Source: Helicobacter sp. (lineage in GTDB: Bacteria; Campylobacterota; Campylobacteria; Campylobacterales; Helicobacteraceae). From it: 9,023 nt of DNA. A program made the translations under genes and the position numbers. The notes beneath the pieces were generated by a model. That model made no database searches, had not been told where the DNA came from, and was given only the letters and a program-made list of their open reading frames with translations. Shown in pieces: positions 1 through 6,823 of this stretch. The stretch spans positions 1 to 9,023 of the forward strand of contig JARHZY010000140.1 of NCBI GenBank assembly GCA_029264655.1. The letters are read 5' to 3'. Each line of letters opens with the position of its first letter. Within the stretch, counting starts at the first letter, position 1.

Positions 1-1
1 A

Positions 2-97
2 CAGCTTATTGTGGTGCAAAGAGGTTATCAGGCAAATGCAAAATCTGTAACAACTTCTGATCAGGTACTTAATACACTCCTTGGTTTAAAACAATAA
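2..97 (+). CDS. flgE: Flagellar hook protein FlgE, C-terminal end (partial)
   Basis: The window opens inside a gene whose last 31 codons and TAA stop are visible. They encode a tail containing VVQRGYQANAKSVTTSDQ and ending in NTLLGLKQ. This is the conserved C-terminal helix of flagellar hook and rod proteins (pattern QR-x-YQAN-x-K-x-x-x-T-x-D-x-x-L), which packs with the N-terminal helix in the D0 core of the hook tube. The endings LIVVQRG and LLGLKQ fit the hook protein FlgE better than the rod proteins FlgG or FlgF. The protein is exported through the flagellar type III apparatus and polymerises on the rod. Everything upstream lies outside the window, so length and regulation cannot be judged. 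A second hook-like paralogue (FlgE2) is the main alternative. Confidence 0.85.
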   Translation, partial: QLIVVQRGYQANAKSVTTSDQVLNTLLGLKQ

Positions 98-107
98 TAT
101 TCATTCT

Positions 108-133
108 GCCCTTTTTTGGGGCGGGGTAATCCC
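108..133 (+). terminator. Weak hairpin pair after flgE
   Basis: GCCC at 108-111 can pair with GGGC at 119-122 across a T-rich loop. GGG at 124-126 can pair with CCC at 131-133 around TAAT. The patch stands out as GC-rich in AT-rich DNA, 10 bases after the flgE stop. There is no U-tract after either stem, so it is only a tentative end-of-transcript structure. Confidence 0.25.
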
Positions 134-288
134 ATCAATATAATGCAGATATTCAATTCATAAGTTTTATTGTTCTAAGAGATAGAGCATTTTATTTATG
201 TTATATTGTTACTTTATATATCAATGCTTCTTGTATTTTATAGAAATTTTATCAATATATGTATTTTTTAAGCTTCTCTATACTTTAA

Positions 289-294
289 TATAAT
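289..294 (+). promoter_or_regulatory. Probable -10 box for dld
   Basis: A consensus TATAAT followed by GG lies downstream of T-rich DNA (264-269). That is the arrangement expected of vegetative promoters in Helicobacter and Campylobacter, where the -35 box is poorly conserved. It would give a leader of about 110 bases before dld. Other AT-rich -10-like boxes lie closer to the gene (for example 372-377), so the choice is uncertain. Confidence 0.35.
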
Positions 295-409
295 GGAGAA
301 AACAAAGGATTATATTATTCAAAATTCAAAAAATTTATAAATCAAATACTACAATTTTACTCTCTTACATTTATAAATCTGTATGTATATCCAAGCACAA
401 AGGAGCATT

Positions 410-3340
410 ATGCAAACAAAGCAATTATTAAGTACGCCAGATTTTAAGGGCTTCATTGCTGAAGCTAAGGGTATTTTCCATGATAGAATCTACACAGATT
501 TTTTACGCCGCTTTGCTTATGGGGTTGATGCGTCATGCTATCGCTATGTGCCACGCGTAGTGGTTAGGGCTTTTAGTGAATATGAGATTATAAACCTTTT
601 TCTGTTAAGCAATAAATACCATACGCCCCTTACCTTTAGGGCAGCGGGGACGAGCTTAAGCGGACAAGCATGTAGTGCATTTGTGCTTGTTTTAGCAAAT
701 TCTAGGTGGCAAAATATTGAGATTATGGAGAATGCTACAAGTATAAAATGTGATTGTGGTGTCATTGGAGTGGAAGCAAATAAGGCTTTAAAGCCTTATA
801 GAAAAAAGATAGGACCAGATCCAGCCACGATTAATAATGCTATGATTGGGGGTATTTTTTCTAATAACTCAAGCGGTATGTGCTGTGGCATAAAGCAAAA
901 TAGCTATAATACTATCAAATCTGTGCGTATCATTTTGCATGATGGGAGCATCCTTGATACAAGCCATAATGCAAAAGAGCATGAAAATATTCAAGCATTT
1001 CTACACAGGCATAAAGACAAAGCACAATCTCTACTTGCATTACGCGAACGCATTATACAAGATGAAGAATTAAGCAGGCTTATTAAGAGAAAATTTAGCA
1101 TTAAAAATACCACAGGTTATAGCATTAATGCTTTGCTTGATTTTTCACATATAAAAGATATTTTGAATCATATCTTTATTGGTGCAGAGGGGACTTTGGG
1201 CTTTGTTTCAAAGGTAGAATATGAATGTGTAGATGATTATGCCTATAAGGCTTGTGCATTGCTCTTTTATGAAAACTTGAGTGCTGGGGCAAAGGCTGTG
1301 GAGATTCTAGCAGCACATGAAGATATTGTAAGTGCAGCTGAAATCATGGATTATGCGTGCTTGCAATCAGCTAAAGATTTACATAATGCACCACAAGAAT
1401 TACAAACATTAAAAGAGGGACAATGTGCAATTTTAGTGCAACTAGAAGATTCTACACATAATGGGCTACAATCAAAGCAAGATATAATCAATAAGGCTCT
1501 ATGCAATGCCCCTAGCCTTTTTGGCACACATTTTAGTAGCGATGAAAATACAATGGCATCATGGTGGAAAATCCGCAAAGCCCTTTTGCCCCTTGCTGCA
1601 GCAAATCGCCCAAGCAAAAGCATAGTCATTACAGAAGATATTTGCTTTCCTATTAGCTCTTTTACTTTAGGGATTGAATCTATCACGAAACTTTTTGCTC
1701 AATTTAACTTCCATGGCATTATATTTGGACACGCATTAAGCGGGAATGTGCATTTCATTATTACGCCAAATTTAAACGATAAACAAGAGAGCGAGCGATT
1801 TGGTGCATTTATGGAGGCTATGGTAGATTCTGTATTGGCATACAATGGTAGCACAAAGGCAGAACATGGCACAGGGCGTATGATTGCACCATTTGTAGAG
1901 AGAGAATGGGGCAAAAAGGCATATATGATTAATCAGCAAATAAAAGCTATATTTGATCCACAAGGGCTTATAAATCCTGATGTTATTATCACAAATAATT
2001 CTAAAATTCATATGCAAAACCTTAAGGAAACAAGCGAGGTAGAAGACTTCATTAATCAATGTATGGAATGTGGCTTTTGTGAAAAGGTATGCCCTAGTCG
2101 TGAGCTTACTTTGACACCGCGTCAAAGGATAGCAGTGCGTAAAGAAATTGTAAGATTAGAATCAAAACAAGACAAAACAAAGCAAGAATGCGATGAATTA
2201 GCACATTTGCAACGAGGTTATGCGTATTTTGGTATAGAAACTTGTGCTACTTGCTCAATGTGTGCATTGAGTTGCCCATTAGAAATTGATACCGCAAAAA
2301 TCGCCCATACCTTAAAACCTAAAATGCAAAGCACATTTAAACGATATATCGCTTCATATAGCACAAAGCATTTTCATAGCACATTAGCCCTTGCAAAAAG
2401 TGGGCTCAATGTGGCAAACTTTTGCTCTAAAATATTTGGAAATAAAATCATAAGCAACCTTAGCACCCAATTAAAGCCTATGCCCTATATCCCTAGCTCC
2501 TTACCTACTGCTAATAATTACAAGCTAGAATCTAAACATTTAGATTCCCCTGCATTGCAAGTCATTTATTTTAGCTCTTGTATTAATCGCTCCTTTGCAC
2601 CTTCATACAATATGCACGATAAACGCCCTTTGCAAGAAGTCTTTGAATCGCTTTGCCACAAAGCTAAAGTAAGTATTATCTATCCACATAATCTTAATAA
2701 TCTTTGTTGTGCTAAAGCCTTTAAGGATTATCCTGAAATTGCCCATAATAAATTGCAAGAAACCTATAACGCCTTGCGTTTGAGTTTGCAAGAGAGAAAT
2801 ATTGCCATAGTATGCGATCATAGTGCATGCAGTTATGAGCTTATGCAAAAGTTACAAAAGCTTGATTCTACATTGCAAATATATGATATGCCACAATATG
2901 TAGAATCTGTTTTGTTAGCGCGTTTGCATATAACCCCTAGAAATGAGGATATTGCCCTATATACCATGTGTGCCACAAAAAAGGGCAAATGGGATAAAAG
3001 TTTAGAATCTATTGCCAAAACTTGCACAACAGGCAAGGTTATTAAACATGAGCAAACACAATGCTGTGGCTTTGCGGGGAACAAGGGCTTTACTCGCAAT
3101 GAGTTAAATGCAAGTGCTTTGCGTGAGTTAAGCAAGTTTTATGCAAAAAAGCAAGAAGAGTATGAGATAAACACATATCATGAAACAGGCATTACAGATT
3201 CTAAAAATATAAACCATTCCAAAAAATTGCAATATGGCTTTTCAAGCTCTAGCACTTGCGAAATTGGCTTAAATGATAAAACACATATTATTTGGCAAAA
3301 CCTTATTTATCTTGTTGATTCTGTGAGTAGGGGGCAATAA
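410..3340 (+). CDS. dld: D-lactate dehydrogenase, FAD-binding and 4Fe-4S, Dld type
   Basis: A 976-residue membrane-associated flavo-iron-sulphur enzyme expected to oxidise D-lactate to pyruvate and pass electrons to the respiratory chain. The FAD-binding (PCMH) domain covers about residues 45-270: AAGTSLSGQA at 78-87, GPDPATINNAMIGG at 135-148 and GAEGTLGFV at 258-266. The FAD-oxidase C-terminal domain follows, with GHALSGNVHF at 440-449, EHGTGR at 485-490 and FDPQGLINP at 515-523. Two ferredoxin-like CxxCxxCxxxCP motifs sit at 551-562 and 612-623. A cysteine-rich CCG region ends the protein, with C724, CC766-767, CCG885-887 and TCEIGL from 949. The first CCG motif reads CCA. The start at 410 is chosen over an in-frame ATG at 383 because AAAGGAG (399-405) lies just before it. 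Length fits the two-module family (about 920-1020 residues). The related alternative is a D-2-hydroxyglutarate or glycolate-type dehydrogenase; the substrate is inferred from the Helicobacter Dld family. Confidence 0.93.
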   Translation: MQTKQLLSTPDFKGFIAEAKGIFHDRIYTDFLRRFAYGVDASCYRYVPRVVVRAFSEYEIINLFLLSNKYHTPLTFRAAGTSLSGQACSAFVLVLANSRWQNIEIMENATSIKCDCGVIGVEANKALKPYRKKIGPDPATINNAMIGGIFSNNSSGMCCGIKQNSYNTIKSVRIILHDGSILDTSHNAKEHENIQAFLHRHKDKAQSLLALRERIIQDEELSRLIKRKFSIKNTTGYSINALLDFSHIKDILNHIFIGAEGTLGFVSKVEYECVDDYAYKACALLFYENLSAGAKAVEILAAHEDIVSAAEIMDYACLQSAKDLHNAPQELQTLKEGQCAILVQLEDSTHNGLQSKQDIINKALCNAPSLFGTHFSSDENTMASWWKIRKALLPLAAANRPSKSIVITEDICFPISSFTLGIESITKLFAQFNFHGIIFGHALSGNVHFIITPNLNDKQESERFGAFMEAMVDSVLAYNGSTKAEHGTGRMIAPFVEREWGKKAYMINQQIKAIFDPQGLINPDVIITNNSKIHMQNLKETSEVEDFINQCMECGFCEKVCPSRELTLTPRQRIAVRKEIVRLESKQDKTKQECDELAHLQRGYAYFGIETCATCSMCALSCPLEIDTAKIAHTLKPKMQSTFKRYIASYSTKHFHSTLALAKSGLNVANFCSKIFGNKIISNLSTQLKPMPYIPSSLPTANNYKLESKHLDSPALQVIYFSSCINRSFAPSYNMHDKRPLQEVFESLCHKAKVSIIYPHNLNNLCCAKAFKDYPEIAHNKLQETYNALRLSLQERNIAIVCDHSACSYELMQKLQKLDSTLQIYDMPQYVESVLLARLHITPRNEDIALYTMCATKKGKWDKSLESIAKTCTTGKVIKHEQTQCCGFAGNKGFTRNELNASALRELSKFYAKKQEEYEINTYHETGITDSKNINHSKKLQYGFSSSSTCEIGLNDKTHIIWQNLIYLVDSVSRGQ

Positions 3341-3433
3341 TAGCATTATTGAGAATAAAAAAGGGTATTCCTTCATTAAAATATAATGAGTATAAAATAA
3401 TCTTAATAAATTGTATTAGCCATAACACATGTA

Positions 3434-3442
3434 TGCTATAAT
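3434..3442 (+). promoter_or_regulatory. Extended -10 promoter for the 3475-4164 gene
   Basis: TGC immediately followed by TATAAT forms an extended -10 element. It lies 32 bases before the start codon, which predicts a short leader of about 25 bases. Upstream DNA is A/T-rich without a clear -35 box. The site suggests that the downstream gene is transcribed independently of dld. A second TATAAT at 3382-3387 is a weaker candidate. Confidence 0.5.
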
Positions 3443-3474
3443 AATCTCTCTACAGAGAATTTTAAGGAGAGCTA

Positions 3475-4164
3475 ATGGGACAAAGAATAAGCGTAGTTGT
3501 TGTAGAAGATGGTAAGATTCTAGCTGGATTTTATGATCAATGGGCTGGTTATACAGAGAAAGTGCATCAAATAGCATATTCTGCATTTAATTTGCTAGAA
3601 TCTGTTGATAAACATTGCAAAGAAACAGGAAGAAGCCCTATGGATCGTGCTATTATGTATTTACGCTGTGCGATAGAAGTGGTATTTAATGCGACCCCAT
3701 CAGTTGATAGCGATGAAGTAGAAGAGTATGGTGTGGATACTGATTTGCTAGAAAAACAAGGCATAAGCATAACAGGAAGATCAGGACTTGCATATGAAAT
3801 TTTGTTAGGCGAGAGTGCAGAAGAGTTATTTGGCTTAGCAGATGGCTATGCGATTTTTGATATTGGTGAAAAGCTCTCAACTCATATCAAAGATGAAATA
3901 AACAATAATAGGTATTATCTTAATGATTCGCAAGCCTTTTCATTGCTTGAAGTGCGAAGTTGGCAGGAAATAAAAGATTATATGGAGGGAAATGAAGAGA
4001 TTGAATATGATGAGGTATTGGGCAATGATGAAGTGGTGGTTTTTCATAAAAGCGAGAGTAGAGAAGGCAGTCTTTATCAATACGAAACAGATAATAGCGA
4101 CGATGATGAATGGGATATGGACGAGTTAGAAGAACTCTATAAGCAAAAAAAGAATAATAGTTAG
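3475..4164 (+). CDS. Hypothetical acidic protein, function unknown
   Basis: I do not recognise this 229-residue protein. AAGGAG at 3464-3469, five bases before the ATG, and an extended -10 box upstream make it a convincing real gene. The first 30 residues look like a beta-hairpin with MGQRISVVVVEDGKI followed by a tryptophan-containing turn (FYDQWAGY). This loosely recalls small phage and bacterial proteins that begin MGTR and carry a YxxWDGY-like turn; it is a weak visual resemblance, not an assignment. Residues 31-70 appear helical, the middle is mixed, and the last 25 residues are strongly acidic (NSDDDEWDMDELEEL) before a basic tail (KQKK). There is no signal peptide or membrane segment and there are only two cysteines (48 and 65), so it is probably cytosolic. 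It is flanked by its own promoter and a probable terminator, so context with dld gives no clear job. Confidence 0.82.
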   Translation: MGQRISVVVVEDGKILAGFYDQWAGYTEKVHQIAYSAFNLLESVDKHCKETGRSPMDRAIMYLRCAIEVVFNATPSVDSDEVEEYGVDTDLLEKQGISITGRSGLAYEILLGESAEELFGLADGYAIFDIGEKLSTHIKDEINNNRYYLNDSQAFSLLEVRSWQEIKDYMEGNEEIEYDEVLGNDEVVVFHKSESREGSLYQYETDNSDDDEWDMDELEELYKQKKNNS

Positions 4165-4195
4165 GGTGTATTACGCTATCCTTTGTTTATTTTTT
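4163..4195 (+). terminator. Probable intrinsic terminator of the 3475-4164 gene
   Basis: AGGGT at 4163-4167 pairs with ATCCT at 4178-4182 (one G-T wobble) across a 10-base loop. It is followed directly by a T-rich run at 4183-4195. The stem overlaps the stop codon of the upstream gene. It is a short stem, but the U-tract supports terminator function on the plus strand. Confidence 0.5.
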
Positions 4196-4353
4196 GCTGT
4201 CAATAGATTCTAGTGGTAGCAAGAAGCAAGAAAAGAGCAAATATAAACATAGAAAAACACAAAAGGTTAATTCATTGCTGCAAAATAACTTAAAGCACAC
4301 ATAATACCAAGATTGATAAAAAATATTTTACTATTTGTTTTATAGTGTTGCTT

Positions 4354-4409
4354 TATAATGAGAGATTATACCCTATTTTACAGGGCTATTCTACCATTGT
4401 AGGCAGAAT
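4354..4409 (-). terminator. Three tandem hairpins after gltS
   Basis: Read on the minus strand from the gltS stop, there are three stems in a row. ATTCTGCC pairs with GGTAGAAT over 4388-4409 (8 bp, one wobble, six-base loop). CCCTGT pairs with ATAGGG over 4371-4385 around AAA. TATAAT pairs with ATTATA over 4354-4370 around five bases. None is followed by a strong U-tract, so they may protect the 3' end or aid Rho-independent termination weakly. Confidence 0.38.
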
Positions 4410-5957
4410 CTAAAACAAAAATGAAAGTGTTCCATTAATAACAAGTGCATTAATTAAATCGATAAAAAATGCTCCTACAAGTGGCACAATAACAAAGGCT
4501 ACATGGCTTGGTCCATAATGCGATGTAACTGCTTGCATATTTACCATTGCAGTTGGTGTTGCACCTAGTCCAAAGCCACAATGCCCAGCTGCAAGCACTG
4601 CTGCGTCATAATCTTTTCCACAAAATCTAAAGGTAATAAATATAGTATACCATATAACCAATATTGCTTGTGCACCAAGAATAACGACAAGTGGTAATGC
4701 AAGTGCGAGTAACTCCCAAAGATTAAGCGTCATCATTGCAAAGGCAAGAAAAAGTGAAAGTGAAACATTGCCTAATACTGAAACTTCTCTATCAAATACT
4801 TGATGGATATTGAGCACTGATAGCACATTACGCAAGATAACACCAACAAAAAGACAATACACAAATGTTGGGAGGTTAAAACTTGGCAAAAGATCTTTCA
4901 TAAGATCTTCTAGTAGTTTGCCAATCAACAAGCACGCTGCAATTAATGCAAGCGATTCAATAAAGCTGATTGGAGTAATAAGTCGCTCTTTTGTAGGTGT
5001 TTCGAATCCTCGCATTTCATTATCATCGTTATTATGGTTATGTTCTGTGCCCGGAATTTTAAGGTTATGCTTTTTTATAAGATAACGTGCAACCGGTCCT
5101 CCAATAAGCCCACCCATAATAAGCCCAAAGGTTGCACATGCCATAGCAACACCTGTTGCCGCAGAAAAATTATAAGGAGCCTTAATAAATTTGTCAGCCC
5201 ATGCACCACCTGTGCCATGTCCCCCACTCATTGTAATAGAGCCACCAAGCATACCAAGCAATGGATTGACATCCATAATATATGATATGGCAATACCAAC
5301 AACATTTTGTAAAATGAGTAATCCAACTACTATAACAAGAAATACGCTAAGCATTTTCCCGCCTTTTTTTAACGAAGAAAAATCAGCACTAAGTCCAATA
5401 GAAGCAAAGAAAGCAAGCATAAGGGGTTCTTTTAAAGAATCATCAAATTTAAATTCTATTTGTAAGGTTTTGTAAATAAGTAAAATGCCTAGTGCAGCAA
5501 TAATGCCACCCACAACTGGTTCAGGTATATTGTAATCGCGTAATACTTTTGTGCGTTCAATAATGAAGCGACCTAGCAATAAAACAGCCACCATACATAC
5601 AAGCGTAAAATAGAAGTTAAAATCAATACTTCGTAGGCTTACATCTTGTATATTGATATAGCTTTTCATATCTTTATTGTCATATGTATATGCTACGGAT
5701 AGGTAGTTATCTATTTTACCGAGTGCTTTAAGCTTTGTGCCAGCGGGTAAAGAAATATCAAGTTTGCATTGCGTATTTGGTGCTGTATAAAGCGTTGCAT
5801 GTTTTACATCAACTCTGTATTCATTGCGCCATGTAGCTATATTTTGCAACTTTATGTCTTTTGTTATGCACTTTGTGTCCATATTGTCTTGTATAGATGA
5901 AGTTGCATAAAGTGGCATACCGCATAAAAATAAAAAAAGATATAAAATATTTTTCAT
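4410..5957 (-). CDS. gltS: Sodium/glutamate symporter GltS with exported N-terminal SH3-like domain
   Basis: A 515-residue inner-membrane carrier expected to import glutamate with sodium. Residues from about 110 onward match the whole GltS family (normally about 400 residues): LLLGRFIIERTKVLRDYNIPEPVVGG near 126-151, then the two signature re-entrant loops, SGGHGTGGAW at 244-253 and AAGHCGFGLGATPTA at 456-470. A polar His/Asn/Asp-rich cytoplasmic linker joins the two halves at about 300-325. The first 18 residues (MKNILYLFLFLCGMPLYA) form a signal peptide. Residues about 45-107 resemble a bacterial SH3 domain, with ATLYTAPNT and LPAGTKLKALG as recognisable strands. The start at 5957 is preferred to an in-frame ATG at 6002 because AAGGA at 5968-5964 precedes it and the signal peptide begins there. 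A periplasmic N-terminal domain fits an N-outside GltS topology. Transport function is confident; the role of the added domain is unknown. Confidence 0.92.
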   Translation of the reverse strand: MKNILYLFLFLCGMPLYATSSIQDNMDTKCITKDIKLQNIATWRNEYRVDVKHATLYTAPNTQCKLDISLPAGTKLKALGKIDNYLSVAYTYDNKDMKSYINIQDVSLRSIDFNFYFTLVCMVAVLLLGRFIIERTKVLRDYNIPEPVVGGIIAALGILLIYKTLQIEFKFDDSLKEPLMLAFFASIGLSADFSSLKKGGKMLSVFLVIVVGLLILQNVVGIAISYIMDVNPLLGMLGGSITMSGGHGTGGAWADKFIKAPYNFSAATGVAMACATFGLIMGGLIGGPVARYLIKKHNLKIPGTEHNHNNDDNEMRGFETPTKERLITPISFIESLALIAACLLIGKLLEDLMKDLLPSFNLPTFVYCLFVGVILRNVLSVLNIHQVFDREVSVLGNVSLSLFLAFAMMTLNLWELLALALPLVVILGAQAILVIWYTIFITFRFCGKDYDAAVLAAGHCGFGLGATPTAMVNMQAVTSHYGPSHVAFVIVPLVGAFFIDLINALVINGTLSFLF

Positions 5958-5994
5958 TAAAAATCCTTCACTTTTGAAATATAATATTACAATT

Positions 5995-6024
5995 CTATAC
6001 ATAGCAGTTATTCTGCTAGTATAG
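5995..6024 (-). promoter_or_regulatory. Long inverted repeat in the gltS leader
   Basis: CTATAC (5995-6000) and TAGCAG (6002-6007) pair perfectly with CTGCTA (6013-6018) and GTATAG (6019-6024) around TTATT. The result is a 12-bp stem with one bulged base at 6001. It lies 38-67 bases before the gltS start, just downstream of the probable -10 box. It could be an RNA stem at the 5' end of the message or an operator for a dimeric regulator; no U-tract marks it as a terminator. Confidence 0.5.
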
Positions 6025-6033
6025 CCTATAATT

Positions 6034-6039
6034 ATTATA
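6034..6039 (-). promoter_or_regulatory. Probable -10 box for gltS
   Basis: On the minus strand a run of eight T (6046-6039) runs directly into a consensus TATAAT (6039-6034). The expected start of transcription is near 6027, immediately before the inverted repeat at 6024-5995. This gives a leader of about 70 bases. A competing TATACT (6024-6019) lies inside the repeat itself. Confidence 0.42.
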
Positions 6040-6229
6040 AAAAAAATGGTATAAAAACTTACTTAAATAATTACTAAATTGCCACTTATATTTTTATATA
6101 CTAGGATAAAATGTAACAGCTATGCATTGTATATGATTCTAGAGATGAATTACTAAACATAAGATGTAATATAATTTTGATATATTATATTTCTAAGTAT
6201 TATTTGGTGATAGACAAATTATTTTTTAT

Positions 6230-6823
6230 CTAAATTTTAGCAAATAGTAAAGATTTTTGCCACAAGTATGGATTAATTCCGCACCACACCTGTTCACCCA
6301 CACTATAGTTATTTTCCTCTTGATTGCATATTTTTATTGTTAGGTCTTTTATTTTTTTTGGATTTTGTACTAATTGGCATTCTAGAAAATCTTTAGAATG
6401 CACTATATCTAAAAACCATTCTTTTAATCCATTTGATTTTTGGTCTCGTTGCATCCATTGGATAATTGGGGATGCAAAGCCCATTTTGCTTTTACGCCAA
6501 ACTATCGAATATGGCATAATATCGTGTAATGCATCTCTAATAAGTGCTTTTGTAAAGCCATTGCGAAGTTTGTATGTATATGGTAGGCTAAAAACGAGTT
6601 CTACTAGTCTATGATCAAGAAATGGCATACGCACTTCTACTCCATTAATCATAGAATATCTATCATAATTTCTTAAGAGCGTCGGTAACACGCTTTGGTC
6701 AAATAACTCATAAAGCCACTTTGAACAATAATCAAGCTTTTCAAAGTTTATGTTGGAATCATAGGGACTATAAAATTTATTGCGTATTTTTCTATTAAAA
6801 CCTCTTAAAAGAAATCCAATACC
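6230..6823 (-). CDS. asnB: AsnB fragment 3: C-terminal part of synthase domain
   Basis: Directly downstream of the second frameshift, this frame reads GIGFLLRGFNRKIR. It then has the family's FDQSVLPTLLRNYDR, the substrate-binding stretch VEVRMPFLDHRLVELVFSLP, and TKALIRDAL, ending in LWQKSLLFAKI. It contributes the last 197 residues of the reconstructed protein. A TAA in this frame at 6829-6827 fixes the frameshift between that codon and the stop of the preceding frame. The only later starts are internal (for example GTG at 6691), so it is a remnant, not a gene. Confidence 0.6.
   Translation of the reverse strand, partial: GIGFLLRGFNRKIRNKFYSPYDSNINFEKLDYCSKWLYELFDQSVLPTLLRNYDRYSMINGVEVRMPFLDHRLVELVFSLPYTYKLRNGFTKALIRDALHDIMPYSIVWRKSKMGFASPIIQWMQRDQKSNGLKEWFLDIVHSKDFLECQLVQNPKKIKDLTIKICNQEENNYSVGEQVWCGINPYLWQKSLLFAKI

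Larger units (their letters stand above)
98..409. other. Intergenic spacer flgE-dld (312 bp)
   Basis: No credible gene is seen here on either strand. The first 40 bases hold a short GC-rich patch (108-133) that can form small hairpins after the flgE stop. The rest is very AT-rich, with T-rich stretches and a good TATAAT box at 289-294. The dld ribosome binding site closes the spacer. No tRNA, repeat array or mobile-element end is visible. Confidence 0.6.

Noticed and set aside
383..409. In-frame ATG at 383 as dld start
   Set aside because: It has no ribosome binding site, whereas AAAGGAG at 399-405 directly precedes the ATG at 410, and the extra nine residues have no family counterpart.
1351..2125. 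Open antisense frames across dld (1351-1686, 1699-1914, 1772-2125)
   Set aside because: They lie opposite clearly conserved FAD-domain and Fe-S coding sequence, show no recognisable protein character and have no convincing start signals.
3335..3351. Hairpin CAATAAT/ATTATTG over the dld stop as a terminator
   Set aside because: The stem is all A/T but for its closing C-G pair, has a three-base loop, and is followed by an A-rich, not T-rich, run; it could arise by chance.
4887..4910. Repeated AAGATCTT-like palindromes within gltS
   Set aside because: They result from repeated Lys-Asp-Leu codons in the protein and have no sign of an independent role.
4810..5475. Open plus-strand frames opposite gltS
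   Set aside because: They are shadows of conserved transmembrane coding sequence, with no ribosome binding site or recognisable protein.
5958..6002. In-frame ATG at 6002 as gltS start
   Set aside because: It lies inside the leader inverted repeat, lacks a ribosome binding site, and would put 15 residues before a normal signal peptide. AAGGA at 5968-5964 supports 5957.
6167..6187. TAATATA/TATATTA inverted repeat after asnB
   Set aside because: It is a purely A/T 7-bp stem in extremely AT-rich spacer without a U-tract, so not distinguishable from chance.
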